A DNA stretch of 64,000 nt, taken from assembly GCA_016714985.1 (NCBI GenBank), contig JADKBS010000015.1, positions 1-64,000 of the forward strand, in the 5' to 3' direction. Within the stretch, counting starts at the first letter, position 1; each line of letters begins with the position of its first letter. The stretch is from Saprospiraceae bacterium (GTDB lineage: Bacteria > Bacteroidota > Bacteroidia > Chitinophagales > Saprospiraceae). This document shows, piece after piece, positions 1-9,209 of this stretch. The notes under the pieces were generated by a model. It was not told where the DNA came from. It was given only the letters and a program-made list of their open reading frames with translations, and made no database searches. Made by a program: the position numbers and the translations under genes.

Positions 1-2
1 TG

Positions 3-539
3 CCCTATATCGAGTTTTACGACGAGGATTTCCCATGGCGCTATACGCCCGCCAAGCCGGGAGCGCACCACCGTTTGCGGCCTTGGATAATGCTGGTCGT
101 GCTAAAACAAGCGGAGTTCGAGGATGGCAAAAACATTTTGGGCAAGCCGCTGCCGTTTATCAATGTGCTTAAAGAAAAAACCCTGCCCGCTCCCGACGAC
201 CTGTGGGCGTGGGCGCACGTTCACGTAAACCGCTCCTTGAACGGGAATGCAACAGCTACAACAAGCAGCAATGCTGACGCCATCGTCGGGCAGTTGAAAT
301 CGGTGCTGGCCGCAGACCCCGACCTCGCCTCCTCCCGCATCATTTGCCCTCGACAATTGGAGGAGAACACCACTTACCATGCCTTCCTTGTCCCGGTGTT
401 TGAAGGCGGTAGGTTGGCCGGATTGGGCAGGGACTTAGCTGCTGGACTGACCGCCACCAAATCGGCGTGGGGAGCTCGAAGCAGCCGTGGAGTTGCCAGT
501 ATATCATCGCTGGCAGTTCAGCACGGGATCTGTCGGTGA
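3..539 (+). CDS. Protein A, N-terminal part (partial, frameshifted)
   Basis: This reading frame is open from the left edge of the window and contains the middle part of a large uncharacterised protein. It ends in a phrase (FLVPVFEGGRLAGLG) that I recall as followed in homologues by an ELPVY..W.F.TG..GDFE segment. That segment is present here, but in another frame (from about position 469), and it continues as the ORF 487-3270. The frame-3 tail after about position 470 reads as nonsense. I therefore infer one gene with a single-base indel around the GGGG run at 468-471. The true 5' end is outside the window. The function is unknown. Confidence 0.6.
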   Translation, partial: PYIEFYDEDFPWRYTPAKPGAHHRLRPWIMLVVLKQAEFEDGKNILGKPLPFINVLKEKTLPAPDDLWAWAHVHVNRSLNGNATATTSSNADAIVGQLKSVLAADPDLASSRIICPRQLEENTTYHAFLVPVFEGGRLAGLGRDLAAGLTATKSAWGARSSRGVASISSLAVQHGICR

Positions 540-3270
540 TTTTGAGTACCTCGTTCGGCTGCTCAAGCCCGTAACAGCAAAACCGGAACTTGGCCGGCGG
601 GACATGGACGCCTCACAACCAGGTGCCAACCTTCCCGATTGGCAGGAAGCCCCCGGGATTCCAGACGACGAAAAAACGGACGGGATTTTCAAATTGGGCG
701 GAGCGTTGCGTGCGCCACTTTCGTTGGCCGATTTCAACAAAATAAAGAAATACGAGCAATGGGCCGAAAACGCGGAGTCAGGCAACCACCCTTTCGAGGA
801 AACAATGGCTGCGCTCTTGAACCTTGAGGACGACTACAAGCAGTTGGCATCCCAATTGGCCAACCAGCAGAGTGGCCTGTTCGATGATGCACCAACCGAC
901 CCCAACGACCCAGAAGACCTCGACCCGGTCATCACACCACCCATCTATGGCAGGTGGCATGCCAAGGTTCAGCGGCTCCTGAAAGCCCTGGATGGCACGA
1001 ACCTGCCCAACCAAGACAACTGGATTCATGAGCTGAACCTTGACCCCAGGTTCAGGGCAGCAGCTGGTTTTGGCACTGGCGTGGTACAGCAAAACCAAGA
1101 GAATTATATGTTCGATGCGTGGAAACAAATTGGCGATGTACTGAAGGGCAACCAAGCCATTCGGCAGGGGCAGTTTTCATTGGCCGCTTCGCTCCAACTC
1201 TACACCAGGCATTTTGAGCCAATGAAAACGGCACAGCCCATGCAGTTTTTTTTCCTTACTGCTCCTGTGCACCGTCGGGTCATCACCACAGGTATTGTTT
1301 TGCCGCCGCTGGCAAATGGCGGGGCAGCTGTTGGTCAAGTGGACCTGGCAGGTGGCATGACCATCAGCCATGCAATCCGGCATTCGAGGGTATCGCCGGC
1401 TGCCGTTTCCCCTGCCATGCGCCGCATCCTTCGGCCCGGCGGCAGGTTGGCCAAGCGACTTGGGTTCACGCCTGAGGCGCCCGCTTCTGGCATCATTGCA
1501 GGGCTGAACGAGGGCACACTTCACGCTGCCCGCCCAAGGCGCCCGGGGCGCGGTGTGCCAACCCTGACCAAAGACACCAAGCAGCCAGTGACCCCGCCAG
1601 CCCAACCTGACTGGCTCACCGACCTCGCCAAGCAACTTCCGAACCTCCGTTGGATTGTTTTGATTTTGTCCATCCTATTGGCATTGCTCATTTTCGCCCT
1701 GTTGTATCCCTCATTTTTTGGCAGCCTACTGGCCATCATTGTCCTGCTTGCGGGCTTCTTTTTGTTCTGGCACCTGGAAAAGTGGGCAAAGGCAGTGCAT
1801 GAGCAAGAAGTCGCCAACGTTGAGGCAGTTAGTCCTGAAACGGTGGAGAATTTGCCCTCAAGGCCCAGTTTCGAACTGCAAATCCCTGTATTCAACCAAC
1901 CCGGCCAGGCTGTACTGGCCCCTCCTGTTATCGCTATCGGTGGCGGCCGGCCCGACAGCCCTGATGCGGTCAAGTTCAAGGAAGGGCTTTTGGACTGGGT
2001 TTACCTGTTGAAGGAATCGAAGGAAGACGCAGCCCAACCACCCAAAATCCAACTCGACCTCCCCTACCTCGGAGCAGAGGTTTTGGACAAAATACACCCC
2101 ATGAAGACCATTCCGCCAAGGGTCATGGGCACGATAAAGCTACCTTCTTGGTTGGCAGCAATCTTCAAGGAGGAATTCGAGCCTGTAATGGCCTACCCAA
2201 AGCTTGACTACCCGATGTACAAGCCTTTGGAAAAACACTCAACGGAGCTATTCTTGCCCAATATCAAGCTCATCGAGAACAACACCATCTCGTTGCTCAA
2301 AACGAACCAAAAGTTCATCGAAAGCTACATGGTGGGCCTGAACCACGAATTTGCAAGGGAATTGCTCTGGCGGGAATATCCCACCGACCAGCGTGGGAGC
2401 TGCTTCCGTCAGTTTTGGGACATAAGCACCGTGCCTAAGCCCACCAAGTTCGAACCTGCCAACCAAGCGAAGCAGTTGGAAGCCGCCTGGCGTGACAAGC
2501 TATACGACATCCCTGAAATCCATACCTGGAGCAGGTTCTCTGAACTTGGCAAGCATGACCACCGTGAATTGCCCGGAAAGCCCCAAGAAGAGGAGGTTGT
2601 GCTGGTCATCAGGGGCGAATTGCTGAAAAAATACCCCACAGCGGTCATCTATGCCCATAAAGCAGCATGGGTGCTTAAACCAGATGGCACCATAGACAAA
2701 TCGGTGGCACGGGAACTTATTACGCTCACCGCTGCCGATGCTGCCGACCTCGAAGATGGGCAAGTGGCGGGCAGCAACCAAAAGCTGAAGACCCCGCTCT
2801 ACTCAGCCAAGGTGAACCCCGACATCTATTTCTTCGGCTTCGACCTGAGGGTGGAAGAAGTACAAGGGGCAAAAGGGGACGAACCCGATGCCGCCGACCG
2901 CCCCGGTTGGTTCTTTGTTATCAAGGAACGGCCCGGCGAGCCTCGGTTTGGGTTGGACATTGACAAGGAGGACAATGAGTTGAATGGATGGAACGAACTC
3001 TCTTGGAAGCATGTGACCGTCGTGAACGGAACCTTGGACGTGGGCGGAAGTGCCCCGAATGTTACGCTCATCGCCCCGACCAAAGAACTTGGCGAATCGG
3101 ACAAGTCTTTTACGGAACGTACCAACCAGTTCGCCGAAGACAGTGTAATGGCTTGGAGCCAGCACACCAATGCTGCGGAACTGGCCTATATCCTATACCA
3201 AGTGCCCGTCCTTGTGGCCGTCCATGGTGCCGAAATGTTGCCCTCCGATATAGCCCCTGGCGATTTTTGA
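487..3270 (+). CDS. Protein A, main part: large uncharacterised protein with two membrane segments
   Basis: This is a 927-codon frame and the natural continuation of the partial frame ending at 539. The ATG at 487 is not a real start. Recognisable blocks include an YGRWHAKVQRL...NW.HELNLDPRFRAAAGFGTGVVQQNQ region (about residues 155-205), a proline/arginine-rich stretch, two adjacent hydrophobic helices (about 387-445), and a C-terminal block with IRGELLKKYPTAVIYA, YFFGFDL and GWFFVIKERPGEPRFGLDI phrases. I remember similar blocks in large hypothetical proteins of cyanobacteria, actinomycetes and myxobacteria, without an assigned activity. The gene lies 96 bp before protein B in the same direction, which suggests a shared operon with B and C. 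No catalytic motif was found. Confidence 0.75.
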   Translation: MELPVYHRWQFSTGSVGDFEYLVRLLKPVTAKPELGRRDMDASQPGANLPDWQEAPGIPDDEKTDGIFKLGGALRAPLSLADFNKIKKYEQWAENAESGNHPFEETMAALLNLEDDYKQLASQLANQQSGLFDDAPTDPNDPEDLDPVITPPIYGRWHAKVQRLLKALDGTNLPNQDNWIHELNLDPRFRAAAGFGTGVVQQNQENYMFDAWKQIGDVLKGNQAIRQGQFSLAASLQLYTRHFEPMKTAQPMQFFFLTAPVHRRVITTGIVLPPLANGGAAVGQVDLAGGMTISHAIRHSRVSPAAVSPAMRRILRPGGRLAKRLGFTPEAPASGIIAGLNEGTLHAARPRRPGRGVPTLTKDTKQPVTPPAQPDWLTDLAKQLPNLRWIVLILSILLALLIFALLYPSFFGSLLAIIVLLAGFFLFWHLEKWAKAVHEQEVANVEAVSPETVENLPSRPSFELQIPVFNQPGQAVLAPPVIAIGGGRPDSPDAVKFKEGLLDWVYLLKESKEDAAQPPKIQLDLPYLGAEVLDKIHPMKTIPPRVMGTIKLPSWLAAIFKEEFEPVMAYPKLDYPMYKPLEKHSTELFLPNIKLIENNTISLLKTNQKFIESYMVGLNHEFARELLWREYPTDQRGSCFRQFWDISTVPKPTKFEPANQAKQLEAAWRDKLYDIPEIHTWSRFSELGKHDHRELPGKPQEEEVVLVIRGELLKKYPTAVIYAHKAAWVLKPDGTIDKSVARELITLTAADAADLEDGQVAGSNQKLKTPLYSAKVNPDIYFFGFDLRVEEVQGAKGDEPDAADRPGWFFVIKERPGEPRFGLDIDKEDNELNGWNELSWKHVTVVNGTLDVGGSAPNVTLIAPTKELGESDKSFTERTNQFAEDSVMAWSQHTNAAELAYILYQVPVLVAVHGAEMLPSDIAPGDF

Positions 3271-3280
3271 TTTCACCCCC

Positions 3281-3330
3281 CTGAAACCCTGAAACCCTGA
3301 AACCCTGAAACCCTGAAACCATGAAACCAT
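3281..3330 (+). repeat. CTGAAACC tandem array, copy 1
   Basis: Between proteins A and B the octamer CTGAAACC, or a close form of it, is repeated head to tail, degenerating to ATGAAACC at the right end. The same unit recurs at 9141-9180 and 44736-44808, always between genes or at a gene end. It shows no terminator-like hairpin. Confidence 0.8.
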
Positions 3331-3366
3331 CAAAAACCTGTTTTAAGGAACAAAAAACATCGCCAA

Positions 3367-6300
3367 ATGGCAGATTTTGAACAACTAAAAAAGCAGCAGG
3401 ACGAGGTGCGTAACGCCTCCCAGCAGTCGGCAAGGGCCAAAGAAAGAGAGCGCAGCTTGTTGGCCCAGGCAGCCGAGCTTCGGCGTGGCGCAGGCCCGGA
3501 TGACCCCCATGCCCAAGCGGAAATCAAACGCCTTGAAGCCATGGCCAGAGAAGCCGGGGCGGCAAGACGCCGTGCGTTGGAAGCACTGCAAACGGGGAAG
3601 CTGCAGCTCGATGGGCTTTGGGCGGATCTGTTACCTTTCACCAATCCCATTGAACGAATCTCGGGCTGGAGCGACCGAACCCCTATTTTACTGTTCCCCG
3701 TCCGGCTTGAGACACGTTTCAAGAAAGTGGCTGTACCCGGGGGAAATCAAATGGCCGACCAATTGTGGGTGCGCATCTACCCCGACGATTGCTTGGTTGA
3801 TACTTTTGAAGAAGACCTCACAGCGCAGGAACGCAAGAGCGCCCGGCGTTACTGGGCCATGCACTGGGCGGCGGCTGGCGATGAACCAAAACAAAGGGCG
3901 GCATGGAGGGAGTTGGTTGCCTCGCATGGCTCGGGGCGATCGGGGTACGTGATAGCGAAGTACCTGCCATTGAACCCAGCAGAAGCCCCCATCGAACCCG
4001 CTCCCACTGGAGAGTTCCACCTCGTCATACCTGCCCAGGTCAACGAGCCGCTGGGCGCCGATGCCGATGCCATCGCTGATTTTTGGAAAGCTGTTTTTGC
4101 TAAGCAGGATAGCACCAAAAACGCCGCAGATTTGGCCAAAAAATACACCCCCGCCAACTTGGACACCACCGTTGCCGAAGGCACAACGGTCAAAGTCACG
4201 TATGTGCGCTTCCCCGAATTTGGCACGGAAGACTCCAAGCCCTTCGCCTGGTCAGAAGCCCCAAAGGCAAAACTACTCCCTGAGCGGTTTGTTTTCCTTG
4301 GCTACCGTGGCAATGACCAAACCCCCATCGTTACCCAAATCGGAAACCTGGTGAAAGGGCCGCTGCCGGTTGGCCCCAACCCCAGTGCGACGCAAGCGGA
4401 GCAATTTGCCCCTGACGCAAATGGAGACCTCATTGTGCCGGAAGAACTACGGTGGATGACCGATTTTGACGAGGCAGCGGCAAAGGGAATGGCCATGCGC
4501 ATCCCCCTTGACACCGTGACCGCTTCGAGGGGCTTCGACAGGGTGCTAGTATTGGGCGTAAAACTTGGCAGCAACGAAGAGAAAGGCCGGGACGAACTGG
4601 ATGAACTGTTGCGCCACCACTTGTATGGCCGTTCAGGCTTTGCCATTGTGCCGCAAGGCACACCCACCAACAACACGGAAGACTCAAAATCGGGCTATTC
4701 CCGTGCCGATGACCCCGACGAAAGCTTCCCCATCTTCGTAAAACGGCTTCCCCAGTTCGACTACACGGCTGATGTCCGCCAAAAAACGGATGGCCAGCGG
4801 CTGGCCGAAGCACTCGGCTTGCCATTCGACCTGCTTAGGCACACCCCAAATGCCGACCAACGGGACAGGGCCGAGGCCATGGCCATGAACGACGCACTCT
4901 TCCCCGCCACCATGGGCTATTGGATGCAAAAACTGATGAACCCGGTCTTCAAGAACGAGCGGATAATGGAACGTACCCGCCAGTTTTTCACGGACCACGT
5001 AAGCGGCCGTGGAGCGCTGCCAGCCATTAGGGTAGGCCGCCAGCCTTATGGCATCCAATTGGCCACCACTTATTCAAGGGCGGCATGGCTGCCTACGGCC
5101 AATACAGGAGCCACGAGTTTTATGCAAACGGATGGCTATTTGCGGGAGCTTTACGAATTGCTGATGAAATTGGACACAAAATGGAAGGAAATGGCCCAAG
5201 ACGTACCGCACGTAGGCCGCCCCTCTGACAACCCCCAACAGCAACTGCTCGACATCGTTGACCTTCATCCAGCCTCGGTGGAATACCATGCCCGGTATAG
5301 CATGGGTATCTACTTTTTGTACAATTATTTTTACTTCATGGGGGTATCGTTTGGGCTTTGGGCTAACCTCGTTAGGATGCTTTTCCTGATGGCCGCTGAA
5401 AACTTACTGAGGGAGCTTGGTTACAATGGACGGGAACTGCCAAAACTGTTTGAGCACTACCACACCGATGGACAGAACCGCCTCAATGGCCCCATCGTGG
5501 ATGACAGGCCCGCCTCCGAGAAAGACCTCATCCGTTCCTACACTGCGGACAACAAGAACTATATCCAATGGTTGGTCGAGGCAGTAAGTGATTATGATGG
5601 CAAATTGCTCCCGCAAAACGGGCTTTCCGAGCGACCCAGTGCCCTGCTGTACTTGCTGCTGCGACATGCCATCATAGAGGCATATGACAATGCCGGGCAT
5701 AAGGCTAGGTTCGACGCCAAGGTGGTAGAACAAACGACCTATTTCAACAACCTCGCAGTAGAGCCAAACTTCCTTCACATCAAGGCCGATGTCCAGTCGG
5801 AAAGCCGATTTGCGCACCTTTTGGCCACTGAGCCACTGGTAGCTGGCAATGGGATGCCGCTTGGACGCTTTTTGGGCCAGGAAGTGGGCAAGCAGGTATC
5901 GGTACTGCCTGCTGTGCAGGCACTCCGGCGAATGAAAGCGGACTTGGAAACACTCCAAAACCTGCCAACGGCCCGGTTGGAGCGCCTGCTTGCGGAGCAT
6001 GTGGACTGTTGCAGCTATCGGCACGACGCTTGGGTGCAAGGCTTTATGGACATGCAGCTCAACTTGCTTCGTTCCAATGCAGGCAATGATGGCCCCATTG
6101 CCGGCGAGGAGAATGAATACGAAGGGAGTGGCTTGTTCCTCGGTGCTTTTGGTTGGATTGAAAACCTCCGGCCGGAAGGCAAGCGGCCCCAACCGGTGCG
6201 GCTTGACGAGGAAATGTCCAAGATATTCCAAAGGCCCGACGACCTGCCCCTGACCAAGGACAATACCAACCACGGGTACATTCATGCGCCATCCCTCAAC

Positions 6301-7620
6301 CATGCAGTGACAGCGGCGGTGCTGCGCAATGGCTACCTCAGCAATGCCACGCCCAGCCAGCCTGATTTGTTGGCAGTCAACCTCTCCAGCGAACGGGTGC
6401 GCAAGGCAATGGAAACCTTGGAAGGAATCCGAAATGGGCAGTCGCTCGGCGCATTGCTCGGCTACCGCTTCGAGCGCAGCCTGCACGACACCGACCCTGC
6501 CATGTTCGTTTTCACCTATCAGCTTCGCAAAGCCTTCCCATTGGTGGCCAATAGGCTTGCCAATACGAAGGACACCGACCCCGCTGCCCAGGAAGCCATC
6601 GCAGCACGCAATGTGGTGGATGGGTATGCAATGGTCAAAAAGGCACTGGCCAATGGCAATACCCCCAATTTCAACTTTCTGACTTCAGCGCTAACAGACC
6701 CACTGCCTTCTGGTGCGCAACGATCCATCATCGAAAATGTCATCAAAGACCTCATAGACATCCATGATGCGCTGTCCGACCTTAGCATTGCAGAAAGCAT
6801 ACACCAAGTGACACAGGGCAATTATGAGCGGGCCGCTGCCAACCTCGACGCTTATAGCAGTGCCACCTTCCCACAAACGCCCGACGTGGTCATCACGCCC
6901 CGATCTGGCCCAACGCTCACGCACCGAGTAGGTATCCATTTCGACAGCCAGGCGGTTGCGCTCCCAACGGACAACCCTCGCATTCGTGCCGAGCCTGCCC
7001 TCGCAAAATGGTTGGAAATGATTTTGCCCAATATGTCGGAAATTGCGATGAGGGTTGAGGTGAACAACCCAGGTGACCCCAAGCCGCCAATGTTGCCTGT
7101 TGTTGTAACGCTCCAACAACTTGGGCTGCAACCACTTGACCTGCTCTACCAACTCGATTTCGACAATGATGCCGCCCTAGGTGCTTTGGACGAGCGGATT
7201 TTGCAGTTTGTGCTTGCCCAAGCCGGGGTACACGCCAATGCCGAGTTGAAAATACAATATACGCATCCGGTTGTACAAGCGGGCATCGTGGCAACCTTGT
7301 TCGAGGTAGCGCCCTTGCTACGCAGTCTTCGACAAGTGGTCTTGGCCTCACGGCCATTGATGGCCTCCGATATCGCCCCACCTTCCGAGGCTTCCACCAT
7401 CGAAATCGCCCTTATTGCCAAGGAACGGATACAGGATGTGCTGCCAAGCACCGCACCATTGGATGCATTGATTGCCGATTTGGCAAACCCAGCCATTGCA
7501 ATTGACCAAAAAATTGACAATCTCGCTGCGGAATTTGGCCAGATAGGCCTTTATGGATTTCGGAGGCTGGTTTTGGATTTGCTTACCAATGGAGGAACGA
7601 TCAGTACGTTGGCCTGCTGA
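3367..7620 (+). CDS. Protein B, main part: giant uncharacterised protein
   Basis: This frame gives 1417 residues from the ATG at 3367, which follows an AAGGA-like sequence. Residues 1-85 are rich in Lys, Glu, Gln and Ala and should form a coiled coil. There follow an LFPVRLETRF segment (about 109-118), an LWVRIYPDDCLVDTFE segment, a VPQGTPTNNTED motif (429-439) and RVGRQPYGIQ (555-564). These phrases are, from memory, conserved in a widespread family of hypothetical proteins that travels with relatives of A and C. No signal peptide or nuclease, ATPase or protease motif is visible. The reading frame breaks at about 7555, and the protein continues in the ORF 7553-8884, so the full product is near 1840 residues. 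Confidence 0.8.
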   Translation: MADFEQLKKQQDEVRNASQQSARAKERERSLLAQAAELRRGAGPDDPHAQAEIKRLEAMAREAGAARRRALEALQTGKLQLDGLWADLLPFTNPIERISGWSDRTPILLFPVRLETRFKKVAVPGGNQMADQLWVRIYPDDCLVDTFEEDLTAQERKSARRYWAMHWAAAGDEPKQRAAWRELVASHGSGRSGYVIAKYLPLNPAEAPIEPAPTGEFHLVIPAQVNEPLGADADAIADFWKAVFAKQDSTKNAADLAKKYTPANLDTTVAEGTTVKVTYVRFPEFGTEDSKPFAWSEAPKAKLLPERFVFLGYRGNDQTPIVTQIGNLVKGPLPVGPNPSATQAEQFAPDANGDLIVPEELRWMTDFDEAAAKGMAMRIPLDTVTASRGFDRVLVLGVKLGSNEEKGRDELDELLRHHLYGRSGFAIVPQGTPTNNTEDSKSGYSRADDPDESFPIFVKRLPQFDYTADVRQKTDGQRLAEALGLPFDLLRHTPNADQRDRAEAMAMNDALFPATMGYWMQKLMNPVFKNERIMERTRQFFTDHVSGRGALPAIRVGRQPYGIQLATTYSRAAWLPTANTGATSFMQTDGYLRELYELLMKLDTKWKEMAQDVPHVGRPSDNPQQQLLDIVDLHPASVEYHARYSMGIYFLYNYFYFMGVSFGLWANLVRMLFLMAAENLLRELGYNGRELPKLFEHYHTDGQNRLNGPIVDDRPASEKDLIRSYTADNKNYIQWLVEAVSDYDGKLLPQNGLSERPSALLYLLLRHAIIEAYDNAGHKARFDAKVVEQTTYFNNLAVEPNFLHIKADVQSESRFAHLLATEPLVAGNGMPLGRFLGQEVGKQVSVLPAVQALRRMKADLETLQNLPTARLERLLAEHVDCCSYRHDAWVQGFMDMQLNLLRSNAGNDGPIAGEENEYEGSGLFLGAFGWIENLRPEGKRPQPVRLDEEMSKIFQRPDDLPLTKDNTNHGYIHAPSLNHAVTAAVLRNGYLSNATPSQPDLLAVNLSSERVRKAMETLEGIRNGQSLGALLGYRFERSLHDTDPAMFVFTYQLRKAFPLVANRLANTKDTDPAAQEAIAARNVVDGYAMVKKALANGNTPNFNFLTSALTDPLPSGAQRSIIENVIKDLIDIHDALSDLSIAESIHQVTQGNYERAAANLDAYSSATFPQTPDVVITPRSGPTLTHRVGIHFDSQAVALPTDNPRIRAEPALAKWLEMILPNMSEIAMRVEVNNPGDPKPPMLPVVVTLQQLGLQPLDLLYQLDFDNDAALGALDERILQFVLAQAGVHANAELKIQYTHPVVQAGIVATLFEVAPLLRSLRQVVLASRPLMASDIAPPSEASTIEIALIAKERIQDVLPSTAPLDALIADLANPAIAIDQKIDNLAAEFGQIGLYGFRRLVLDLLTNGGTISTLAC

Positions 7621-8884
7621 AAAACTGAAGGAAAGGATTGAAAATTGGGACAAGAAATTGGCAGAATACAACGACATCATGGCCAATGAGGTAGCAGCGG
7701 CAGCCGATGATGATGCAAAAATCGTTGCACTGCGAAAGGCCGAGGCACTCGTTTCTTCCGAGTTCATCGCCCCGTTGCCAGCCATTCTCCAATACGAGGC
7801 CGACGTGGTTCAAAAAGGAAGCGATTTTGGCCTGAAACGGGATGCCTTGGAAAACAGCTTGAAAAATCCGCCAGCCACACTTCAGCAGTTTTATGACACC
7901 CTCCAAGCCGAGTTGCCGTTGGCCCAGCTCGACCCAGTAGCATTCAACCTAGACGATGAGCTTGCCGAAGTACAGCGCTTTGTTGAAAAAATGTCGGCGC
8001 AGGCATCTGCCTTGAAAGCCAACCTCGCTGCCCGGAACACCAAGGCAACCGACCTGATAACAGAGTACGATGCCCCATCCACCAAACCTGAACGGAAAGC
8101 CGAGGCCATGAAGGAGGCAGGCAAAGCAATTTTTGGCGAGGAGTTCCTGTTGGTCGCCCAGTTTGAAATATCCGCAGCACAAGGAAATGAGTGGCAAAAT
8201 TCACTGTCGGCAAAGGACCAAGTGTTAGCTTTTCAGATGGCAAAAGGCGACAGCCGCCCTGTGGACACATGGTTCTATGGAGCAGCAAGGGTGCGGGAGA
8301 AATTGGCCCACCTTGAAAACGCCATGATGTTGGCGGAGGGCTTTCAGCCGGGCATGCCAGATTTGGAGTTGCTGCCCACGCAGTTCCCTTTCCGAAAATG
8401 GGTGCCAGACCCCGTTGCCAATCCGGGCATCGAAGCGCCGGAACCCTGGCTCGGATTGGAATGGCCTGCTGCATACAAGGTTCAAGAAGAAAAACTGCTG
8501 TATTCGGCCAACTATGCCACCCCTTTCAACCTGGCCACCCTACAATGCGGCCTATTGATAGACGAATGGACAGAGGTGGTGCCTTCACCGGAGGAAACCA
8601 CAGGCCTCAGCTTCCATTACGACCGACCAAACAATGAACCGCCACAAGCTTGGCTCCTTGCTATTGCTCCGACCATCGGTAGGAACTGGACTTGGGAAGC
8701 TTTGGTACAGGCGCTCCACGAAACCCTCGACCTCGCAAAACAGCGGGCTGTGGAACCTTCCCAAGTCGAAGGCACGGCATTGGGCGTGTTCAGCCCTGCA
8801 ACTGTTTTCCCGGTAACACCTTGGGCCATCACGCCCTCTCTGAACTTGAATATTGTGAACAAAATGGTGTTAAATGATGAATGA
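7553..8884 (+). CDS. Protein B, C-terminal part (frameshifted continuation)
   Basis: This frame starts inside the end of 3367-7620 and is its continuation rather than a separate gene. Between 7555 and 7615 the third frame carries a sensible linker (ISEAGFGFAYQWRNDQYVGLL). Adding one G before ATTTCGG (near 7556) and one G after CTGCTG (near 7619) would restore a single frame through the region and into EKLKERIENW. The remaining protein is mostly helical and charged, with coiled-coil character at about 7620-7750 and 7960-8100, then a Trp/Pro-rich C-terminal domain (FRKWVPDP, EPWLGLEWP, WLLAIAPTIGRNWTWEALVQALHETLDLAK). It ends at TGA 8882-8884. The function is unknown. Confidence 0.65.
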   Translation: MDFGGWFWICLPMEERSVRWPAEKLKERIENWDKKLAEYNDIMANEVAAAADDDAKIVALRKAEALVSSEFIAPLPAILQYEADVVQKGSDFGLKRDALENSLKNPPATLQQFYDTLQAELPLAQLDPVAFNLDDELAEVQRFVEKMSAQASALKANLAARNTKATDLITEYDAPSTKPERKAEAMKEAGKAIFGEEFLLVAQFEISAAQGNEWQNSLSAKDQVLAFQMAKGDSRPVDTWFYGAARVREKLAHLENAMMLAEGFQPGMPDLELLPTQFPFRKWVPDPVANPGIEAPEPWLGLEWPAAYKVQEEKLLYSANYATPFNLATLQCGLLIDEWTEVVPSPEETTGLSFHYDRPNNEPPQAWLLAIAPTIGRNWTWEALVQALHETLDLAKQRAVEPSQVEGTALGVFSPATVFPVTPWAITPSLNLNIVNKMVLNDE

Positions 8885-9209
8885 TGAATTAGGGGTATTA
8901 AGAAAAATTATGACACAGTTTTTTGACGCTGAAGGACGCAGATTTTTTATGATTTTTTATGTTTTTCCCACCTTCGGTGGAAAGACTTTATCGCATAAAC
9001 AGGAAGAAATTTGCGCCAAAGCATTTTTCTTAACACCCCTAATGTGCAATTGGAAATGACGATTGATTTTATAAATCAACATAAGCAAAATTGATTTTAG
9101 AAGGTACTTCCCAGAAATCCCGAAAAAATTGGGACAGGCTCTGAAACCTGAAACCCTGAAACCTGAAACTCAGAAACCTCACAAACCATTGACAATTAAA
9201 AACTTAATT
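8885..9209. other. Intergenic spacer between proteins B and C with repeat debris
   Basis: I see no convincing gene in this 325-bp stretch. A 61-codon ORF (8874-9059) overlaps the end of protein B and has no recognisable sequence. The spacer contains a small hairpin CCACCTTCGGTGG (about 8971-8983), a TTGATTT/AAATCAA palindrome (about 9062-9078), a TCCCGA...TTGGGACAGG hairpin near 9118-9137, and the CTGAAACC array at its right end. Confidence 0.5.
9141..9180 (+). repeat. CTGAAACC tandem array, copy 2
   Basis: This is a second array of the CTGAAACC unit (with CTGAAACCC and CTGAAACT variants), directly preceded by a GGGACAGG hairpin remnant. It ends 30 bp before the proposed start of protein C. 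If translated it would encode KPETLKPET, which is why the upstream ATG-like start at 9129 is rejected. Confidence 0.8.

Noticed and set aside
5404..6486. 360-codon minus-strand ORF
   Set aside because: Antisense to the well-supported protein B.
8874..9059. 61-codon plus ORF after protein B
   Set aside because: It overlaps the stop of protein B, runs through hairpin debris and has no coding character.
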